A program made the position numbers and the translations under genes. A DNA stretch of 64,000 nt. Origin: Penelope pileata. Taxonomy: Eukaryota; Chordata; Aves; Galliformes; Cracidae. Positions 45,201 through 52,410 of the stretch are shown piece by piece (position 1 is the first letter of the stretch; each line of letters starts with the position of its first letter). Location: positions 2,468,845-2,532,844 of the forward strand of contig WBMW01003830.1 of assembly GCA_013396635.1 (NCBI GenBank), written 5' to 3'. The notes under the pieces were generated by a model that ran no database searches, was not told the origin of the DNA, and saw only the letters and a program-made list of their open reading frames with translations.

Positions 45201-47595
45201 ATTTGTTGAACCATTTTCTGAGCTCTCTGGAGCTTGCACAAGCTTCTCTTGATACATAGCAGAAATGGCTCTGTTTGCCTTTCTTCAGAGAAGTCATAAA
45301 CCAAAGCAATTCCCTTCCTTTTAAAGGAATACTTTCATGAACCAAGCTGCAGTCATTGGAAGTCACTTAACAAAACAGATAGTTGTGGTTAAGCTGTGAT
45401 GGCTTTGCCTGGATTCCAGCGGAAATTGTGATTTGTGGAGTTGCCACAGAAACTCAGCCCATTCTCTGAACACCTTTGGTGCTTCCTTGTGCCAGGCAGC
45501 ACTGAGCCAGCAGCAGTCTGTCCCTGGCATGGGTTCTCCTATCCCCCTCTTATCATAGCCATCTGTAGCTGCAGGGGTCACAATCTACAGCTGCTTCGCT
45601 CTGAAGGAAGCCTTTGTAAATCTGGGATCCTCCTGAATTCTGCTTGAGGGATCTTGGTATATACTGGAGCTGAACTTGCTTTGTTGAATCCAGCATGCAA
45701 CCTAAACCTCTGGCCAGCATCATGGCTCTGCAGCTCTTTCAAAATTAGGGAGGGAATGTGCCTTCTGGGACAGATGCTTTCTAATACGCCAAACTGCCGT
45801 TTTACTTTTCCCCATGCAGTGTTTGCCCTTGAAGGAGAAAAACAGGTAACATTCCCCTCCTGCTAAACTTCAGAGGGCGTTTGCATTAGGATGGTTGTGC
45901 ATGGAACAAAACAGGCCTGCTGAGCAAAGGAAAAAGTGCTGGCAAATGGAGTTCGTCACTAATGGGTGGGTACTTTCCAGCCCACAGTTACTTGTATGGA
46001 AACCACGTCCCAGTTGAGATGAGCAAAAACAAGCCTCTGTGCTTTTGATAAGTGCATAGAAGCTGTGAATGACCTCTGTTCAGTATCTGAAGGACTGTTC
46101 ATGAAGTGCTGCTGTGTTGAAATTGCAGGGCTGGGGCTGATGGGATTATCCAGTTCATCAGGCATTTGAGGGCTCCTGTAAATGGGCTGTTGGCAGTGTC
46201 ACTCCAGCATTTTCAGACTGTCTTGATCTCCAGACCTTGTATGTGATGATGAAAGGCCTTTCTGAATTCCAGGCTTCTGTCAAGATGGTGGCAGTTGGAT
46301 TGTTGCCTAGTGTCTCCTCCCACCTCTCCAGGTGAGGAGGTCGGTATGGAGATGCATTGCATCTCTGCACACAGGTTTGTGCCTACAGGTTTTCATGAGG
46401 CACCTGCAGTGACAGTAGGCTGTTTTATAAGAGAACATGGTGGCCATGGGGAGGAGCAGGAGGAGCAGACAGCCAAGGTCTTGGTGTCTGATTGAGATTG
46501 CTCTGGCTGTTCCCCACAGGAAAGGCTAGGTGGTCTTTGGGGTCTGTCTCTCTCTTCCTGTCTGGAAGTTGGTTAGTGGAAATCTATGTAAAGCTTTGTT
46601 TTTCCTTATTAAAATCCTGATGTATTTTCATTTAGCCCCTAGTTGTGATGAGGACATCCTCAGTGTTTGCTATTTTTTCAAACCTGGTCTACTTCGGTTC
46701 TAAAATCTCCATTCAGTTCTCTACCAGGTCCTAGCTGTCTGTATCCTACATCCATGCTGGAAACACCCATTGGAGCTCCCCTTGCACAAGTCCCACACCT
46801 CATAGATTTTTCTGAGGACAGCAGGGAAGTCACATCTACATTTGGAGCACAGAAGTCAGACGTGCTATGCCAGCATAGTGCTGGAAGCATGAACACCAGC
46901 TAGGCTAGCACCTCAGTGAAAAGGAAGGCTACAGGTGGTGCCTTTGTGCCTGTGGTATAATCCTGTTTCTCCTAAGAGTTTTTTCCAGCACAGCTTTGTC
47001 AGTAAGGAAACTCAGCAAGCAAGTAGGGCTTCATGGTGGAGCTGTGGGTTTAGCCATGTCCTGTATGGCTGTAGTGTCAAAGAAGAGAGCACATGTGAGC
47101 CAAGTCACACTGAGCTCCCTTTTGGTTTAGACCGGTCCTAGGCTATTCTCCATAGGCAGGAGCTCTGAAACCCATGGAAGGCATTTGTTTCTAGTACTGA
47201 TCTTTAGTACGGCATGGCCTGAATGTCATATCTAGGATCCAGTGAATGACACTGGATGAAGAAAGATCTCTAAGTGAACTCTGGCCCCTCTGCTTACAGC
47301 CCTTTTTGCTAGCTGTTGCTGAGTCAAAATATACACTTTTTATGAATAATGAATTTCTCTTTACCTCCAGGGAAGATGCATAAACTTCACTCGGGTAAAA
47401 TCAGATGGGACCTCTGCGCCTTACAACCCACCGCCGAAGCTGCCACGACGGGACAACGTCAACCATGCTCCAAGGAGTCCTTCTCCTCCTGTGTCTCTGC
47501 AGCCCCCCTCCAGGCAGCCACCTCCTGGGCCACCCCCATCGCGAGCCCCTCCTGGGCCTCCCCCGTCACGGCCACCCCCGCAGCCCATGGCTTAG
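112..47595 (+). CDS. ANTXR1: ANTXR1 (TEM8), anthrax toxin receptor 1, complete 18-exon coding sequence
   Basis: Single-pass membrane protein of 554 residues. The family binds collagen/extracellular matrix and links it to actin, and serves in mammals as a docking receptor for anthrax protective antigen. Residues 1-28 look like a signal peptide. The vWA/I domain spans about 46-217 with metal-site residues D52-x-S54-x-S56, T120 and D152. An Ig-like domain covers about 218-319, the membrane helix about 321-343, followed by Cys348-Cys349 (equivalent to palmitoylated cysteines). The tail has a proline run 356-362, a conserved [19 protein letters not shown] core near 374-392, and a proline-rich end. 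The KKSCIEILAAEP segment and the long proline-rich C-terminus favour ANTXR1 over ANTXR2 or ANTXRL. The ATG at 112 has A at -3 and G at +4, with an in-frame TAA at 97-99. Exons sum to 1665 nt without a frame break, but the exon 4 acceptor is non-canonical. Span includes introns. Confidence 0.96.
270..10637 (+). other. ANTXR1: ANTXR1 intron 1 (10.4 kb)
   Basis: Canonical GTAAGT donor and a CACACAG acceptor. The first 300 bases continue the CpG-rich promoter region. I see no exon in it. The only recognisable repeat is a short antisense CR1 tail near 5.06-5.14 kb. There is also an AT-rich stretch with a perfect hairpin near 8.93 kb. Open frames within it lack family resemblance. Confidence 0.9.
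5058..5142 (-). repeat. CR1 LINE 3'-end fragment, antisense
   Basis: Begins CACAGAATCGTAAAGGTTGA, continues through AAGATCATCTACACCAACCA and CCCACTAAACCA. This resembles the reverse complement of the 3' end of avian CR1 elements (the AGAATCATAGAATGG / AAGATCATC / CCACTAAACCATG pattern). Only about 85 bases remain and it is diverged, so the subfamily is not assignable by eye. Confidence 0.75.
10638..10709 (+). CDS. ANTXR1: ANTXR1 exon 2: MIDAS serines and first helix of vWA domain
   Basis: 72 nt. Its first base completes Lys53, then SGSVRNHWTEIYSFVESLAE onward to residue 76. S54 and S56 complete the DxSxS metal site. Acceptor is CACACAG, donor GTAGAG; ends in phase 2. Confidence 0.95.
10854..10925 (+). 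CDS. ANTXR1: ANTXR1 exon 3: vWA beta strands, GC splice donor
   Basis: 72 nt encoding residues 77-100 and two bases of 101 (PMLRMSFIVFSSRGTTIMKL, then TEN). Acceptor TTTCAG is preceded by a good pyrimidine tract. The donor is AG|GCAAGT, a GC rather than GT donor but otherwise a perfect match to the U1 consensus, as is usual for the minority GC-AG class. Retention of the following intron would keep the frame open for about 190 nt more. Confidence 0.93.
10926..12481 (+). other. ANTXR1: ANTXR1 intron 3 (about 1.6 kb) with GC donor and no AG acceptor in register
   Basis: Starts GCAAGT. The 3' end has a run of about 20 T at 12452-12471 followed by AAATCCAAAT, and then the coding sequence resumes. 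No AG dinucleotide exists between 12421 and 12484. I see no exon or repeat family inside. Confidence 0.75.
12482..12563 (+). CDS. ANTXR1: ANTXR1 exon 4: vWA domain with metal-site threonine; 5' boundary uncertain
   Basis: Encodes residues 102-128 (EAIRRGLDILQSEVPGGDTF, then MHEGFKR), including T120 of the metal site. The start at 12482 is chosen because one base must complete Arg101 and the protein must continue E-x-I-R as in human. The two bases before it are AT, not AG. Donor is GTACAC at 12564; phase 0. Confidence 0.85.
12666..12699 (+). CDS. ANTXR1: ANTXR1 exon 5: short vWA exon
   Basis: 34 nt, residues 129-139 (ANEQIYHETYG) plus one base of 140. Acceptor TTGCAG, donor GTAGGT. It sits only 102 bases after exon 4. 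Confidence 0.93.
12700..14664 (+). other. ANTXR1: ANTXR1 intron 5 (about 2.0 kb)
   Basis: Canonical GTAGGT donor and a CATGTAG acceptor. No repeat family or additional exon recognised. Confidence 0.88.
14665..14744 (+). CDS. ANTXR1: ANTXR1 exon 6: vWA domain, metal-site aspartate
   Basis: 80 nt. Completes Gly140, then VRTASVIIALTDGEL and QDVQFYYAEQE, residues 141-166. D152 in ALTDGE is the third metal-site loop residue. Acceptor ATGTAG, donor GTAAGT; phase 0. Confidence 0.95.
14855..14923 (+). CDS. ANTXR1: ANTXR1 exon 7: vWA domain core
   Basis: 69 nt, residues 167-189 (ANRARSFGAIVYCVGVKDF, then NETQ). Carries the N186-E-T sequon. N168 is followed by R-A, so the sequon present here in mammals (NRS) is absent. 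Acceptor TTTAG, donor GTAATT. Confidence 0.96.
15127..15207 (+). CDS. ANTXR1: ANTXR1 exon 8: end of vWA domain
   Basis: 81 nt, residues 190-216 (LSTIADSIDHVFPVTGGFYA, then LRGTIDS). The HVFPV strand and the final helix are typical of the receptor vWA domain. Acceptor TTGCAG, donor GTAAGC; both phase 0. Confidence 0.95.
15312..15372 (+). CDS. ANTXR1: ANTXR1 exon 9: vWA to Ig-like junction
   Basis: 61 nt, residues 217-236 (ILKKSCIEILAAEPSSVCAG) plus one base. This segment is nearly identical to mammalian ANTXR1 as I recall it and differs from ANTXR2, so it is a strong paralogue discriminator. Acceptor TTCTAG, donor GTAAGC. Confidence 0.96.
15373..18871 (+). other. ANTXR1: ANTXR1 intron 9 (3.5 kb)
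   Basis: No exon seen. It contains an AT-rich perfect hairpin at 17121-17143, a CNE-like block at about 17.46-18.24 kb and a 20-base T run ending at about 18846, just before the acceptor of exon 10. Confidence 0.88.
17460..18240. promoter_or_regulatory. Candidate conserved noncoding/enhancer block in intron 9
   Basis: Composition shifts from AT-rich flanks to a mixed, complex sequence that retains scattered CpGs and is free of recognisable repeats. It has homeodomain-type TAATTA at 17551-17556 and a perfect forkhead core TGTAAACA at 17857-17864, inside the inverted repeat GCCTGTAAACAGGC (17854-17867). All frames are interrupted, so coding use is unlikely. This is a guess from texture and motifs; no alignment was available. 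Confidence 0.35.
18872..18970 (+). CDS. ANTXR1: ANTXR1 exon 10: Ig-like domain
   Basis: 99 nt. Completes Glu237, then SFQVVVRGNGFYHARNIDQV and LCSFKLNDSLTI, residues 238-269, plus one base. Carries the N264-D-S sequon. Acceptor CTTACAG follows a long T run; donor GTAAGT. An internal CAGGTACTC resembles a donor but its use would truncate the domain. Confidence 0.95.
18971..20656 (+). other. ANTXR1: ANTXR1 intron 10 (1.7 kb)
   Basis: Canonical GTAAGT and TTTTCAG ends. Nothing else recognised. Confidence 0.88.
20657..20726 (+). CDS. ANTXR1: ANTXR1 exon 11: Ig-like domain
   Basis: 70 nt. Completes Asn270, then EKPTLVHDTYLLCPAPVIED and AG to residue 292, with two bases of Gln293. The LLCPAP motif with its cysteine is characteristic. 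Acceptor TTTTCAG, donor GTAAGT. Confidence 0.95.
20727..22365 (+). other. ANTXR1: ANTXR1 intron 11 (1.6 kb)
   Basis: Canonical GTAAGT donor and GCTTTAG acceptor; no additional exon or repeat family recognised. Confidence 0.88.
22366..22444 (+). CDS. ANTXR1: ANTXR1 exon 12: end of Ig-like ectodomain
   Basis: 79 nt. Completes Gln293 and encodes residues 294-319 (VVFLQVSMNNGLTFISSSVS, then ITSTQC). Acceptor CTTTAG, donor TGT|GTAAGT. Reading through the donor would add VSNWNGA and a stop, which would give a soluble ectodomain. Confidence 0.95.
22445..26249 (+). other. ANTXR1: ANTXR1 intron 12 (3.8 kb)
   Basis: Holds one exon-like segment with both splice signals at 24114-24219, described separately. 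No repeat family recognised. Confidence 0.85.
24114..24219 (+). other. Candidate cryptic or alternative exon in intron 12
   Basis: 106 nt preceded by a pyrimidine-rich CTTGTCGTTTTAG acceptor and followed by GTAAGTAT, a near-perfect donor. Joined after exon 12 it stays open through its 35 codons. However, its length is not a multiple of three, so it would shift exon 13 out of the membrane-helix frame. The predicted residues are Leu/Pro/Ser-rich with no family resemblance. Probably a pseudo-exon. Confidence 0.2.
26250..26345 (+). CDS. ANTXR1: ANTXR1 exon 13: transmembrane helix
   Basis: 96 nt, residues 320-351. Encodes the hydrophobic helix ILFIALLILFLLLALALL followed by WWFWPLCCTV. Nearly identical to the mammalian ANTXR1 helix as I recall it. 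Cys348 and Cys349 sit at the inner membrane face and match palmitoylated cysteines. Acceptor TTTGCAG, donor GTAAGT. Confidence 0.97.
26346..26709 (+). other. ANTXR1: ANTXR1 intron 13 (364 bases)
   Basis: Short intron. If retained, it extends the frame 17 codons (hydrophobic, ending GIKFCF) to a TGA at 26397-26399. Confidence 0.9.
26710..26748 (+). CDS. ANTXR1: ANTXR1 exon 14: juxtamembrane proline run
   Basis: 39 nt, residues 352-364: VIKE, seven prolines, then EP. Human has four prolines here as I recall it. Acceptor ATTCCAG, donor CCT|GTAAGT; phase 0. Confidence 0.94.
27900..28440 (+). mobile_element. CR1 LINE 3' portion, 5'-truncated
   Basis: Reads, with minor changes, as the end of avian CR1 ORF2 and its 3' UTR. 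From about 27923 one frame gives THLEYCIQMWGLEHKKDAEL, then a GLEHLSCEERLREL-type motif typical of the CR1 polymerase C-terminus, with a stop shortly after (GDLTVA then TGA). Later GGGCAGCCTGATCTGGTGGG and TTTAAGGTCCCTTCCAGCC match the CR1 tail. The terminal octamer repeats have decayed. Sense orientation relative to ANTXR1. 5' truncation is the usual result of incomplete reverse transcription. Boundaries are within about 20 bases. Confidence 0.9.
29484..30041 (-). mobile_element. Mariner deletion derivative (Galluhop / Mariner1_GG type), non-autonomous
   Basis: About 558 bases bounded by inverted repeats of about 30 bases: TACGTAGGTTGCTCTGAAAG on the left, and the reverse complement of the right end, TATGAGGGCTATTCCGAAAG. 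Both run on into TAATGC-TCC, with TA at both edges as expected for TA target duplication. On the minus strand there are remnants of the transposase N-terminal helix-turn-helix (LNIYGDQTEDVSAVRHWVVH) joined to C-terminal remnants. Stops and frame breaks occur throughout. Full mariners are about 1.3 kb, so most of the catalytic region is missing. It cannot encode transposase. Confidence 0.87.
30874..30972 (+). CDS. ANTXR1: ANTXR1 exon 15: conserved cytoplasmic core
   Basis: 99 nt, residues 365-397: acidic ESDDEDGLP, then [20 protein letters not shown] and KRME. This block is almost invariant across ANTXR1/ANTXR2 and belongs to the tail region implicated in actin linkage. Acceptor CCCACAG, donor GTATTG. 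Confidence 0.97.
30973..32422 (+). other. ANTXR1: ANTXR1 intron 15 (1.45 kb)
   Basis: Donor GTATTG, acceptor GCTTCAG. A short A-rich patch near 31.05 kb; nothing else recognised. Confidence 0.87.
32423..32590 (+). CDS. ANTXR1: ANTXR1 exon 16: cytoplasmic tail
   Basis: 168 nt, residues 398-453. Begins VRWGDKGSTEEGAKLEKPKN, then a linker rich in Pro, Lys and Glu (EPWEPKPKKPHVRKPPSQRK) and WYTPIK. RWGDKGSTEEGAKLEK and KWYTPIK are conserved family motifs; the linker between them is variable. Acceptor CTTCAG, donor GTAATG; phase 0 on both sides. Confidence 0.96.
32591..33672 (+). other. ANTXR1: ANTXR1 intron 16 (1.1 kb)
   Basis: Canonical ends; no other exon or repeat recognised. Confidence 0.87.
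33673..33753 (+). CDS. ANTXR1: ANTXR1 exon 17: cytoplasmic tail
   Basis: 81 nt, residues 454-480 (GKLDALWALVRRGYDQVSLM, then RPQPGDK). Conserved KLDALW and SLMRPQPGD motifs. Acceptor TTCCAG, donor GTAAGG; phase 0. Confidence 0.96.
35590..35712 (+). repeat. T/G-rich simple repeat, (TTTG)n and (TTG)n
   Basis: Low-complexity stretch of TTTTG, TTG and TTTG units with an interruption, ending in four consecutive TTTG/TTTGT units near 35.69-35.70 kb. Confidence 0.8.
39041..39145 (+). repeat. CR1 LINE 3' tail fragment
   Basis: Contains TGTAGGGAACCTGCTTCGAC, CAGGGGTGTTGGACCCCATC, GGAAGTCCCTTCTAACACG and a terminal TTCTGTGATTCTGTGAT, the signature octamer end of avian CR1. A 15-base piece, TGTAGGGAACCTGCT, is duplicated in tandem at 39046-39060 and 39063-39077. 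Sense orientation. Confidence 0.88.
41370..41520. other. Extremely AT-rich patch in intron 17
   Basis: A (A)nT runs are followed by repeated AATTAAT / TTAATTATAATTA words; G is nearly absent. No coding potential. Could be a matrix-attachment-like or simply degenerate poly(A)-derived sequence. Confidence 0.6.
42393..42410. repeat. Short (TA)n microsatellite
   Basis: About seven TA units (GTATATATATATATTTTA context) in intron 17. Confidence 0.7.
43320..43530. promoter_or_regulatory. Candidate conserved noncoding block in intron 17 (proximal)
   Basis: A CpG-retaining island of complex sequence (GGCGCAACGCTGACC, TTGGCGCC, GACGGCACGC) within CpG-poor surroundings, interrupted in all frames. The local excess of preserved CpG in an intron suggests either constraint or low methylation. 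Inferred from texture only. Confidence 0.25.
44010..44425. promoter_or_regulatory. Candidate conserved noncoding/enhancer block in intron 17 (distal)
   Basis: Complex, repeat-free sequence with several transcription-factor-like words close together: TAATCC (OTX/PITX type) at 44058-44063, CATCTGTCTGACA (E-box plus MEIS-like) at 44301-44313, and ATGCAAA (POU octamer core) at 44382-44388. CpGs survive in CGATCAGCCGAG and TTGACGTCGCC. Stops occur in all frames. No alignment was available, so this is inference. Confidence 0.35.
47371..47595 (+). CDS. ANTXR1: ANTXR1 exon 18 (coding part): proline-rich C-terminus
   Basis: 225 nt including the TAG at 47593-47595; residues 481-554. Opens GRCINFTRVK, the conserved end of the family core, then diverges into a proline/arginine-rich tail with three PPSR motifs (525, 535 and 544) and ends RPPPQPMA. 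It is about ten residues shorter than the human tail as I recall it but keeps the same style. Acceptor ACCTCCAG. Confidence 0.96.
   Translation, partial: GRCINFTRVKSDGTSAPYNPPPKLPRRDNVNHAPRSPSPPVSLQPPSRQPPPGPPPSRAPPGPPPSRPPPQPMA
47521..47574 (+). repeat. Two-unit 27-nt tandem repeat inside exon 18
   Basis: Encodes PPGPPPSRA then PPGPPPSRP (residues 531-548). The DNA units start CCTCCTGGGCC and differ at a few, mostly third, codon positions. A partial related unit (QPPSRQ) lies just before. Confidence 0.9.
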
Positions 47596-50500
47596 AGCAC
47601 AGCAAAATCCTGAGCGACAAAACACGTCTCTTTGCTGAACACGGCATATTTATTGAGTATTGGTTTACAGTAAAAAATATCAGAATTTGTTGCTGGTCAG
47701 CAAAAAAAAAAAAAAANCCAAGTGTCAATTTTAGTGTATGAATATATTTATACCACACGTGCTGAGTAAACATTCAGTGGATAGATTCAGAGCTATGGGG
47801 TACAGAAACCAACCAAAACGATCAGCTAGATACAGTAGCAGCTTTGTATGTATAGGTTTGAAGATCTATTCACGTATGACATTTGTCTGACTTGGTATGT
47901 CAGAGCATACATTAGTAACACTAGCTGGATACATGTGCATCTGTTGTTTTGATAGCTGCCACGTGCAAGTTGGTTAAACATAGTTCATTGAAGAATTTGC
48001 TTTCTTTTCCCCAACAGTACTGCATCCAGATGTTAATATGGAACAATAATTTCTGCCTTCAGTTCTGCAGGTGAAATTTCCATGAAACTTTATGAGGAGG
48101 CTATAACAATAATAAGGTAAAATGAGACTATGTGCTGGTAATCTAGCATAGAAGAGAGGTGTCCTTCTCCTGACAAAATCAATTTTGAGCCTGCCGTGTC
48201 TGAATATGTTTAGATTTGGTTGTACAGGTTAGTCACTGAAGGCCAGATTTTGGTTCCAGAAATCCAAACCTGGAATAAGACCTAAACTTAGTGCAAAGTT
48301 CAGAGGAATTCTAAGAAAATTTTGGCTAGGTGTTTTGTTTTCATTAATAGAAAACACTCCAAAATGGAACAAAAATGTGTAATTTGAGCATGAATGCTAA
48401 CATACGCAAACTGTATGTTACATAAATCAGGAGCGTTGTGAGACCAGTTCCATTGCTGTTTAATCATAGAGAAATTTCCTTTCAATCTTACTGCCAAGCA
48501 GAACTGGATCCTCTTGTGATGCAAATATGAATTGCTCTGAGTAGTTTTCTTCAGATGGTCCAGATCCCAACAATCTAACCTTGCAGTCTACCTGTGGTCA
48601 AGAGAGGCATGGTGGGAAGTGTCAGTGTTAGTTTTTTTCCCCCTCTTCTGTGATGTTTGGCTGGATGATTCCTCAGGCGTTGATTGCTTGCCCATGAACA
48701 CAATTCTGTGTGTCATCAGAAAGTGATGTGGGCACCTGCACAGAGGTAGGAGTTTGACGCGGGACTGTGGGACAGCCCATGAGTAGTGTTCGCTAAGCGA
48801 CATCTGTGTGGGTTGATCCCAGATCATTCCCTAGTGAATCAAAGTAGCACCTGAGCTTGCTTTTCTCCACCAGCACCTTTCACGTGGTGTTGGGAAGGGT
48901 GGCTGAAAATCCCTATGCTCATTAGCTTAGTCACTGGCTGTGTTGTTAGGGTATTTGTAGAAATAATGCTTATGTTGCATTATGACTCTGCATATATCTA
49001 TCTCTCCATCTGTGTGTAGGTGGGGGTGTGTAGCACATCACACTGGTTATTGGCATATAAATCCACGCTAAAACACTAACTGTATCGTGCAGCTGCTCCA
49101 GATTTAAGGCCTTGTCATGCAGTTTTTACAGGCATTTAAATTTGTCCTGGTGCAAACAGGAGTCAGGCTTACTATTTCCAGTGGAAGTCCCACTTGCAGA
49201 ACAACATACCAAGCTCTCATGGGTCTGTTCTGATCACTGTGACATGCCGTGTGTATGCAGCTGAGGCTGTCAGTTTAACTCAGAAGAACCACAGAGCCTC
49301 TTCCTCTTCTTGCACTGCTCTGCTCTCTTGAGTTATTCTCTTACCTCATGTATATTGGTGCAGGTAGTGGAATCACACTCATAGGTGTCAGCTGGCCTTG
49401 GAGCTGTTTGTATTTTAGGCCTGAGCCAGCAAAGCACTTCTGCATGCATTAAAATGTCCTGCATGTCAAGAGGAACGTCCTTTTGCCTAAGTACTTCGCT
49501 GACCTGTGACTTTATCACAACCTGAGAGGAGAATTGGGATGTACTCAACCCTCTCCTCGTTCTTTTTAGTCACTTGAATAGGGTTTGCGAAATTTGGTCC
49601 ATAAGAATGGATTTCTGTTTGGAGGAGAAGTGTGTGTAAGTATGTATGTGTCTGCATGTGTGGGAACTGTGTAGGTTTTTATGTTTGGTTTCTCTTCCTT
49701 TACAAAAATTATTCAGAAAGTAGCACTCCCATGAATGGAAAGGCCTTTTGTAGCCAGTGCAATGCAGTCATCACTTATCTCCATTTCTTTCAGCTGAAAG
49801 ATGAAACTCAAATGTGTCCAATTTTCCAGTGCAGTTCTGATGAAGCTCTGCTTTTGACACCAGCGGGAGGAACCGGATGACTCCAGTGAGGGAGTGGGGA
49901 CCTGGTGGTGGGGAAGGTGCTTTAAAAGCAGAGATCATTGGTTAACATTATTTTTGTTCTGTGGAAGCCTATCTGAGATATGTTACAACAGGCCTAGCAA
50001 ATCTGTGCATACAGTTGAACCTAACAGTCTCGTGTTGTCCATATAAGAATCGGGAGCCAACAAATACTAGTCAGGAATTGAAATGGCACAGGGTAATTTA
50101 AAAAAAAAAAATCTCCCTGCCAGAGCAGAGCAAAACATGGCGTTTGAGGCTTATCTGCTTGTGGGATTGGGGCAGACCCAAGTCTCTTATCAGCATGAGA
50201 TGATTGGATTGTAACAATGGTGGATCTCCCAAATGATGTAATACTAAAAACGAGAAGATTTACTTACAGATTTAGTATCTGTTGACAAAGTTGAACTAAT
50301 GGGTCAGGAGTAAACTTTAGCTAGTGAAAAAGCCTGGGGGACAGATTGTTTATTGTCTTGCTACTGTATAAATCTTGAAGAGGGGTCAGTAGAGTTGTTA
50401 CAGATTTGCATTAATGTTAAGGTAGGATTCAACTCATTTTCAGCGAGAATGGGAGTGTTGACTTTTCACAGTCAGACTTCCAACATGCCTGTCACTTGTA

Positions 50501-51634
50501 GTTGAGGAAAATATCCTCCTTTGCTACAATAGCTGGCCATACAGAGGTAAGATGCTTAAAATTTCTGCATAATATGCAAGTGCAGCAAGAGTAGGGGTGA
50601 TTTGGATATCCAGGTGATCAGATCTGTATATGATAAAGCAAAAAGCACCATAAATTTGAAAATTAAGTTCAGCATAAATGGAGTTTCCAGCATCTTCACT
50701 GTATAAAATTAAGCTTCTTTTACAGGAGCACTGCAGGTTTAGGTGACAGTTTGCTGGTAACGTGTGAAGAAGAGAAAGTGAATCTGAGTGAATTCTTTGC
50801 AGTGGTGGAGCAGTAAATGTACTGCACTGGCTACAGAAGGGGCTTTTGGCTTTCTAGAAAAATACTCATTTGCAGTGATCTCAGGCACTATAACAATGCA
50901 ATAGGAGAAACCAGTTGCTATTTTATGTTCTGTTGAGCCTGATCCTTACCTGGTGTAAATTAACATAGGCCAACTGAAGTCAAGGCAATAATACTGGTGT
51001 CTGTCAGCTGAGAGCTGGCTCAAAATAAAGGAAGAGGCAAAATCCTTCTAACTGGCTTGACATTTAACTATGTTTATTTTGGTATGCATGTATATCAGTT
51101 GTGATTACAGTACTTGCAGAGCTAAGAAATGTCCTTATATAGGATGATTCCCCCATATTTTCCAGCTCATTGCATCATTTGAAACTTACAAAAGGTGAGT
51201 ATCTAATGCTTCTCCTCATCCAAGAGAAAAAATGTGGATTTGGGGAACCTTTGGCTCACACTTAGCACAGAAGTTAAATGACACAAAGCGCAAAGCAGTG
51301 GGGAGGGAAACTCTGTGTTTAAAGCTGATACGAAACCACATTGATGAAAGCATATTTATGGCCACCTTTCAATCTCAGTGCATGTATTGCCTTCTGTGGG
51401 AGTAGCCTGCAGAGCAGACGGCCCTAAATGTAAAAAGGAAGAAGAAAATAAAAGAATTAGCTCCTCATCTGAATGAGTGAGCATAACAATGAATGACATT
51501 ATTTCCTGAACTGTACCAGTTCAAATGCATGTGCACCTGGTGCTCCTAATGCTTTTTACTCCTGTTGGTCTTTTGACAACATGATCAGTAATACGCTTTC
51601 TCTCTTTAATTGTTAGCTGTTTTTATTGTTGTTG

Positions 51635-51660
51635 TTTTTTTTTTTTTTTTTTAAAAAAAC
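51635..51660. repeat. Poly(T) tract with adjoining A run
   Basis: About twenty consecutive T followed by AAAAAAAC; low-complexity sequence in the probable 3' UTR. Confidence 0.8.
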
Positions 51661-52393
51661 AACATTTCACTGAGAAGACAGCCCTACTTCTGTAAATATA
51701 GAGTTTAATTTGGAGGAGACAGCACACTTCTGGATGTTACTGCTGGACAGTTATTTATTAAAAAGGGCTTAAGTTGAATAAATACAGGTGGCTCAGGATT
51801 CATGCATGCAAGTGTGATAATGCAGTATAGCATTTTCAGTTCTCGGTAGTTTTGGGGAAGGGGGAATTTTAGGGTCATCATAGTATGTTTAGAAGTTTGT
51901 TACTGATCTGTTACTTTTGATAACGCAATAGAGATTCCTAACACTCGACAGTGCTTGAAAAGATTATGATAGATTTTTCTTTTTGGGAGGGATGGGGTAG
52001 CGAAGGCGAAATGTTTTTGTTTTTAAGGGAAAAACAATGTACTGTACTAAACTTTTTTCTAAAAAAAAAAAATGCGTGTTTTCAGAAACAGTGGAGGTGG
52101 TGGCTGACAGACAGTCAAGGCACCGAGATGAGGGACAGAGGAACCAGTTGGATTTTTGATGGGTAAAGAGGTTTTAATTGGGGATGTGGGTTTGTTATTG
52201 ATACATGTGGTACAAATTTCTGTAACTGACATGCTGCTTCCATGTTATAATCATATAACCTTTATGCATTTTATGCGCCTGCTCCAATTTTCTGACAAAA
52301 CATTGCAAGTGTAATGCCTGCATGCAAATGTGGGAGATGTAGCCCAACTCTTGTAATCCAACATAATGTAGTCTTAATGGATTCAAAATCAAC

Positions 52394-52399
52394 AATAAA
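52394..52399 (+). terminator. Candidate distal poly(A) signal AATAAA
   Basis: AACAATAAAAGTGC followed by a mixed region with GT and T residues. It is the last canonical hexamer before the base composition changes. Earlier hexamers at 51024, 51447 and 51777 are alternatives. Confidence 0.3.
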
Positions 52400-52410
52400 A
52401 GTGCTTACTG

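Larger units (their letters stand above)
33754..47370 (+). other. ANTXR1: ANTXR1 intron 17 (13.6 kb)
   Basis: Largest intron, with GTAAGG donor and CTCCAG acceptor. Contains a TTTG-rich simple repeat (35.6 kb), a CR1 tail (39.04 kb), an AT-rich patch (41.37-41.52 kb) and two CNE-like blocks (43.3 and 44.0-44.4 kb). The 193-codon + frame at 35298-35879 includes the simple repeat and shows no protein-family resemblance. Confidence 0.88.
47596..52410 (+). other. ANTXR1: Probable ANTXR1 3' untranslated region (3' limit uncertain)
   Basis: No long frame or splice-bounded exon follows the stop. The sequence is AT-rich and lacks recognisable transposons, as expected for a long 3' UTR. AATAAA hexamers occur at 51024-51029, 51447-51452, 51777-51782 and 52394-52399. 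A Pumilio-type TGTAAATA is at 51691-51698. After about 52.4 kb composition becomes more GC-rich. A single undetermined base follows an A run at 47717. The end chosen here is only the last hexamer before that shift. Confidence 0.45.

Noticed and set aside
112..47595. ANTXR2 or ANTXRL instead of ANTXR1
   Set aside because: Exons 9, 13 and 15-16 match ANTXR1 most closely as remembered, and ANTXR2 lacks the proline-rich C-terminal exon seen here.
47702..47717. A run with an N after the stop, as a possible processed-mRNA poly(A) end
   Set aside because: Introns are present throughout, so this is not a retrocopy; the tract is a genomic A homopolymer with a base-call failure.
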